From NCBI GenBank assembly GCA_015501075.1, contig JADNYJ010000046.1, positions 1 through 64,000 of the forward strand: a stretch of 64,000 nt of DNA. The letters are read 5' to 3'. The notes under the pieces were generated by a model. The model had not been told where the DNA came from, made no database searches, and was given only the letters and a program-made list of their open reading frames with translations. Shown in pieces: positions 60,241 through 64,000 of this stretch (position 1 is the first letter of the stretch; each line of letters opens with the position of its first letter). Source of the stretch: Gymnopilus junonius. Its lineage: Eukaryota > Basidiomycota > Agaricomycetes > Agaricales > Galerinaceae. Position numbers and translations under genes: made by a program.

Positions 60241-60616
60241 TGAACGAAGAACATAGAGACCTTGCGGTGTGAAAGATTATAGACCATTTTTGAGCGTGAA
60301 TGGGATAAGATGATCAACCAACTTCACCAAAACTTCACAAAACGAAAACCCGCACTGCCGAATTCATCTCCGCTTGAAGGCGAAATAAGCACAGCCTCCT
60401 TTACATAAGCTTGCAATCATCGGACGCAAAAGAAATCGGTTGAAACGCAATGTGAATGGGATGCCTATGCTGCAACAATAAATAAATTACTATTCCGTGC
60501 TATAAACAAAGTTCGCTGGTATAGAGCTATAGAGCTTAAGAATAATTTTGAACTGAAATTTCAAATTTTGGAGGCAAGTATTTATGCAAATTGACCTCCT
60601 AAATTTGAATCCAAGC

Positions 60617-61556
60617 TCATAACCTCAACTGCCCCTCCGGCTCCATCGAATCGTCTTCGATCCCATCAGCAACATTCACACTCGCCCACGCAGCCTGGCT
60701 CTCATCTCCGTAGTCTTCTATCGCTGGGCCAGCAAGAGCGTTTGCCGGTGCAGTTTCATCTGTCGTTGTTGAGTCAGCAACAGTGCTTGGGAGAGGGTTG
60801 ACAAGGGGTTTGCGTGGCCTTCGAGCATTGCTATACACAACGAAGGTAGCGGCGAGCACTGTCGGGTGAAAAAGGAAGAAGATGGTTGGTGTGACGTATC
60901 TGAGAGGGGAACTAGTAGAGGACGAACGTACGAATCACAATGGAAAACCAAATGCAGCTGTTCATGGTATGCATGAATTCACAGTTGTAGCGACCGTATC
61001 CACACTCATAAGGCCTGTCGAAGATGGAGAATGCTTCAGAAACTGAAAGTCAGGCAGCATCAGTCAACGTTGTCAAGGGACAGAAAAGAGGAAAAGAATA
61101 AGAGCAAAGACAGCTAAGAAGGACGACAAATGGTATGGCGTACCAAACAGAATAAGAGCAAGAGCAAGTAGTACGCAAATATGAGTGCGAGCTCGCGTCA
61201 GGAGGTTCGGCGACTGTCGATGATTGCTGAACCAATGTCTGGACATAGTACAGAGAGTGATGGAAATGGAAAGTTCAGTCACCTGGCGCATGGAAGTCCG
61301 AGGAGGAGTAGGGATGTGAAGTAAAAGAAACTCACAAGGGAGAAACACCGAATCCGATCAACATTCCTGACCATAATTTTTGAATAGCATACCACGGAGT
61401 GGTGACTATAATGGACGGAAGGGGTTGGATACAATTCACCCAAGAAGACTTGTACATACCTTCACGAATTCTTGAAGCTCTTTGCATCTCCAAGCAGGCA
61501 AAGAGCGATATCAGCGCTGCCAGAAATTCTAATACTCCTGATGTGCAAGCTTCCAT
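60617..61556 (-). CDS. Small tetraspan-like membrane protein, hypothetical
   Basis: Starts MEACTSGVLEFLAALISLF at 61556. Short introns join to VTTPWYAIQKLWSGMLIGFG, then THICVLLALALILFG, then VSEAFSIFDRPYECGYGRYN, then FMHTMNSCIWFSIVI and LAATFVVYSNARRPRKPLVN, with a polar acidic tail ending at TGA 60617. Three to four hydrophobic helices around a Cys-containing loop resemble MARVEL/tetraspan topology, but no sequence family is recognised. A truncated copy of its 3' end is fused into 53852-54030. Confidence 0.5.
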
Positions 61557-61559
61557 CAG

Positions 61560-62160
61560 GAAAGACAGACACCAGGTTTAATGAAAGTGCCCAGGCGCAC
61601 CATAATACGACCTAGGATCCCAAATCACGCTCTTCTTCCAATAGTTCCAGATCGCGCGAGGGTGTAGAGAGGCCTCTTCGTCAGATTCTACGATTCGCAA
61701 CGTTGTCACTGGCATTTGGTGCCCTTCTTTCTCAATTTCAAGAGTAATCAAGACGATATACACACAGAAAAAGAAGAGCAGATCAGGAATCCTTCAGTGG
61801 ACTCTCGGTAATAAGCTGCACGACTTGACGACAGCCTTCGCACGGCTCCGAGTGCGGCGGGAGTGCAAGTTGGAGGAAAGTTATTTTTGGTACACGCACG
61901 CGACGTGTCACCAGTGTCACACTCACGAATTCGACCTCGCCGTGACTTGTCCGAAACAGACCTCAGGCGGTAGTCAATTTGGACTTCTGGCTAGTAGCAA
62001 GCTTATTCAACACAGTGGAATATGCTTTCTAATGCTTGAACTTGCTATGCGCGTCGATTACACTCTTCCCATTGGTCAATGTACATTCAGAATGTTCAAC
62101 CCCGACAACATCAGAAATGATGTCATCATGCGCTGAGTACTCCCTCTGGGTCTGTATGTA
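61560..62160. other. Intergenic
   Basis: A 103-codon plus-strand ORF (61825-62136) has no motif. Divergent promoters for the tetraspan and hemerythrin genes lie here. Confidence 0.35.
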
Positions 62161-62170
62161 GAGAGAGAAC

Positions 62171-62177
62171 TATAAAA
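62171..62177 (+). promoter_or_regulatory. Possible TATA box of the hemerythrin gene
   Basis: ACTATAAAAAAGG about 195 bp upstream of the ATG at 62368. Confidence 0.4.
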
Positions 62178-62367
62178 AAGGTGGTTGAAGGTGGATTAAA
62201 GAGAGACATAGTATATGTACTCGCGTTCCTCTTCGTCTCGCCCAGCAGTTCTCTTTCACGTTCCACTCTTCTTCCTCTCAGACTTACCGTAGTCTCGCTC
62301 GACCTACTTTGTCGTGGTTTTGCAAACATCTTCCACATCTTCAGTATCCAAGAAAGCTTCGCGTGAA

Positions 62368-63156
62368 ATGGCCACCATCGTACCCATTAGGACCACCCAG
62401 CACGTCGGCGGACCTCTCATCGACGCAGTGGCAGATGACCACCAAGAGGTACTCCCTACTTTTACAAAGCAACTAGTCATTGATGTTGAATGTTGCAGAT
62501 GTATGACTACTACGCCCAGTATGAAAAAAACGCAGGAAACGCCGACCTCCAAGAACGCTGGTCCAACCAGTTTAGGTGGGAAGTTGCAAGGCATGCCGTA
62601 GGAGAAGAGCTCGTCATTTATCCTCTCATGGAGAAACACCTTGGAGCGAGAGGCAAGGAGCTCGCAGACAAAGACAGATCGGATCATCATGTTCGTCTTC
62701 TGTTTTCACCTTTTCTTCTTCTATCATTTACAAGTCAACCTCTCGATCCGTCTTTCTAGCAAGTCAAAGAACTTCTCTACAAACTTGAGTCTCTCACAGT
62801 TGGCACAAACGAGCACGCCAGCGTCCTTAAATCTGTCGTTGAGCTTCTGAAACCTCACAACGACAGCGAAGAACAGAATGATCTGCCTCTCTTGCAAGAT
62901 GCGATCGGTGCTGAAAAAGCTTCAGAGGCTGCGGCCAACTTCAAGCGAACAAGAAGTTTGCTCCTACCAGGTCGATCATCTATTTCTTTTCAACTTCGAC
63001 ATACTGATTGCATATCTTAGGTCTCACCCAAGTGCACCTGATAAGCCCCCTTTCGAGACGCTCGCTGGGTTGATGGCTGCCCCTCTTGACATGCTCAAGG
63101 ATTCATTCGCCAAGTTCCCGACTGAAGAAGAGAAGAAGGCAGTTGTCAAAGACTAA
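62368..63156 (+). CDS. Hemerythrin HHE cation-binding domain protein
   Basis: Di-iron-binding four-helix protein of the HHE family; fungal relatives are small cytosolic proteins linked to oxygen, iron or redox handling, with no single agreed role. Exons: 62368-62448, 62499-62690, 62760-62970 and 63021-63156. Helix 1 contains DDHQEMYDYY, helix 2 RWEVARHAVGEELVIYP (HxxxE), helix 3 SDHHQVKELLYKLE, and the C-terminal part has PPFETLAGLMAAPLDML. The exons total 620 nt, one short of a multiple of three: exon 3 ends SLLLP and the last exon only reads SHPSAPDKPPF if one base is added near 62966. Family assignment is confident. Confidence 0.85.
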
Positions 63157-63745
63157 ACGAGCCTTGTAAACAGTAATTGATCTTGTGTTTGACGCTTCGC
63201 ATGTGTACGATCAGGATTAGAAGAAGAAAGGATAGGATAGAATGATAAACGTCAAGATGTCAATAAATCCAAGCATGATAAAAACCATTTGCTCCTGTAG
63301 GATCAATTTTTTCTTAAAAAATTTGCATCGCCCCGTTGTCATCATCTATACCGCAAAAGAATTTGAGTTTTGCTAGCAGAGATGTTATCGTGAATAAAGT
63401 AGAAATTAAGGTGTTCCCGTATCATGAGGCTTCCAGCTCCAAATTAGCCAGAGTCCGCTCATTTCAAGGCCTGACTAGAGTGGCCGTGCTGCCGGGGTTA
63501 TGTGCCTAATAGTATGGAACATAGGAGATAAATCTCTGCAGCCTTAAAACCCTTTTGAGATCGAGATTTTCAGCCGAGATCCAGCAAAGAAGGTGATTGA
63601 AACCAGCTCAGGAATTGATCCAGCTTTTAATCACTTCCAATATCAGAATCGTTGATAATATCGAGTATCTCAGAAAGGCCCCGAAAATCATAGAGTTAAC
63701 TTTAGGCTGACGAGCTGGGTTATCAATGAGGGAAGGGGAGGGGAA
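63157..63745. other. Intergenic
   Basis: 3' flanks of two converging genes; nothing else recognised. Confidence 0.4.
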
Positions 63746-64000
63746 CTAATTAACAAATTCAGTTGGTTCATAATCAATCCCGGGGTTATTATTACTAGTG
63801 GGGTTGAAGACACCAAGACACTTCAACTTTATTGGGGTGGCTGGAATATCAGTTTTGTCAAGAGATAAGCTGAGTACATGAAGGGACTCTAGAGTGGAAC
63901 AGCCATAGAGCAGTGAGATCGGAAAATTGAAAAGGTTTTGGACATCGAGTTCTGGCAGGCCTCGTGCAACCTTGGAAAAAAGGCGAGATATTTCGGGATG
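63746..64000 (-). CDS. 3' end of an F-box/LRR-like gene, cut by the window edge
   Basis: An open minus-strand frame of 84 residues runs from the right edge to TAG 63746-63748. It reads ISRLFSKVARGLPELDVQNL, ISLLYGCSTLESLHVLSLSL and IKLKCLGVFNP. The order and spacing match the repeats of the pseudogene at 30.7-30.9 kb (GYSALEVLRMNILSLDT, TKLKFLEV), so both belong to one F-box/LRR family. The N terminus is outside the window. Confidence 0.55.
   Translation of the reverse strand, partial: HPEISRLFSKVARGLPELDVQNLFNFPISLLYGCSTLESLHVLSLSLDKTDIPATPIKLKCLGVFNPTSNNNPGIDYEPTEFVN

Noticed and set aside
1..64000. CRISPR arrays, rRNA genes or bacterial operon structure
   Set aside because: No regularly spaced repeats, no rRNA landmarks, and all gene structure is spliced eukaryotic.

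Overview
This window is nuclear DNA of a filamentous basidiomycete, most likely an Agaricomycete (mushroom-type). The evidence is the very short introns (about 50-70 nt, GT...AG), intron-rich genes on both strands, and an F-box/LRR, alpha-kinase, Zn2Cys6 and lineage-specific hypothetical gene content typical of that class. All identifications are by eye from motifs; no database search was run.

Layout. 1-1.5 kb: 3' part of a broken basidiomycete hypothetical gene. 2.9-5.6 kb: two identical tRNA-Arg(ACG) genes, each with an 8-nt intron, in opposite orientation around a membrane-anchored alpha/beta hydrolase. 7.1-9.0 kb: an intact DEP+RGS regulator of G-protein signalling. 9.4-18.3 kb: two copies (A, B) of a duplicated block. 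Each holds a PD-(D/E)XK-like gene head-to-head with a 157-codon lineage-specific ORF; an alpha-kinase pseudogene and an integrase-like fragment lie between them. Further remnants of the small ORF lie at 6.3 and 24.7 kb. 18.4-24.2 kb: a one-intron gene fusing an AttH/CrtC lipocalin-like domain to a polyprenyl diphosphate synthase, divergent from a SAM methyltransferase; this is the most interesting locus, a possible small terpenoid pathway. 25.6-33.7 kb: a Ser/Pro-rich protein, a small DUF7907-like protein, an F-box/LRR pseudogene and an F-box protein. 35.7-38.8 kb: a Zn2Cys6 transcription factor. 39.7-45.9 kb: a Dnf1/2-like P4-ATPase flippase. 47.4-61.6 kb: a repeat-rich region with three beta-carbonic anhydrase copies, duplicated multi-spanning membrane genes and a stray flippase fragment. 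62.4-63.2 kb: a hemerythrin-domain protein. The right edge cuts an F-box/LRR-type gene.

Two kinds of gene damage can be told apart. Many conserved genes (hydrolase, F-box, transcription factor, flippase, hemerythrin) carry isolated frameshifts that would each be healed by adding one base, which looks like uncorrected long-read errors, although young mutations cannot be excluded. The alpha-kinase instead carries four in-frame stop codons, each one C-to-T change from CGA or CAG, which looks like real decay. RGS, the AttH-prenyl synthase fusion and the methyltransferase are intact after splicing.
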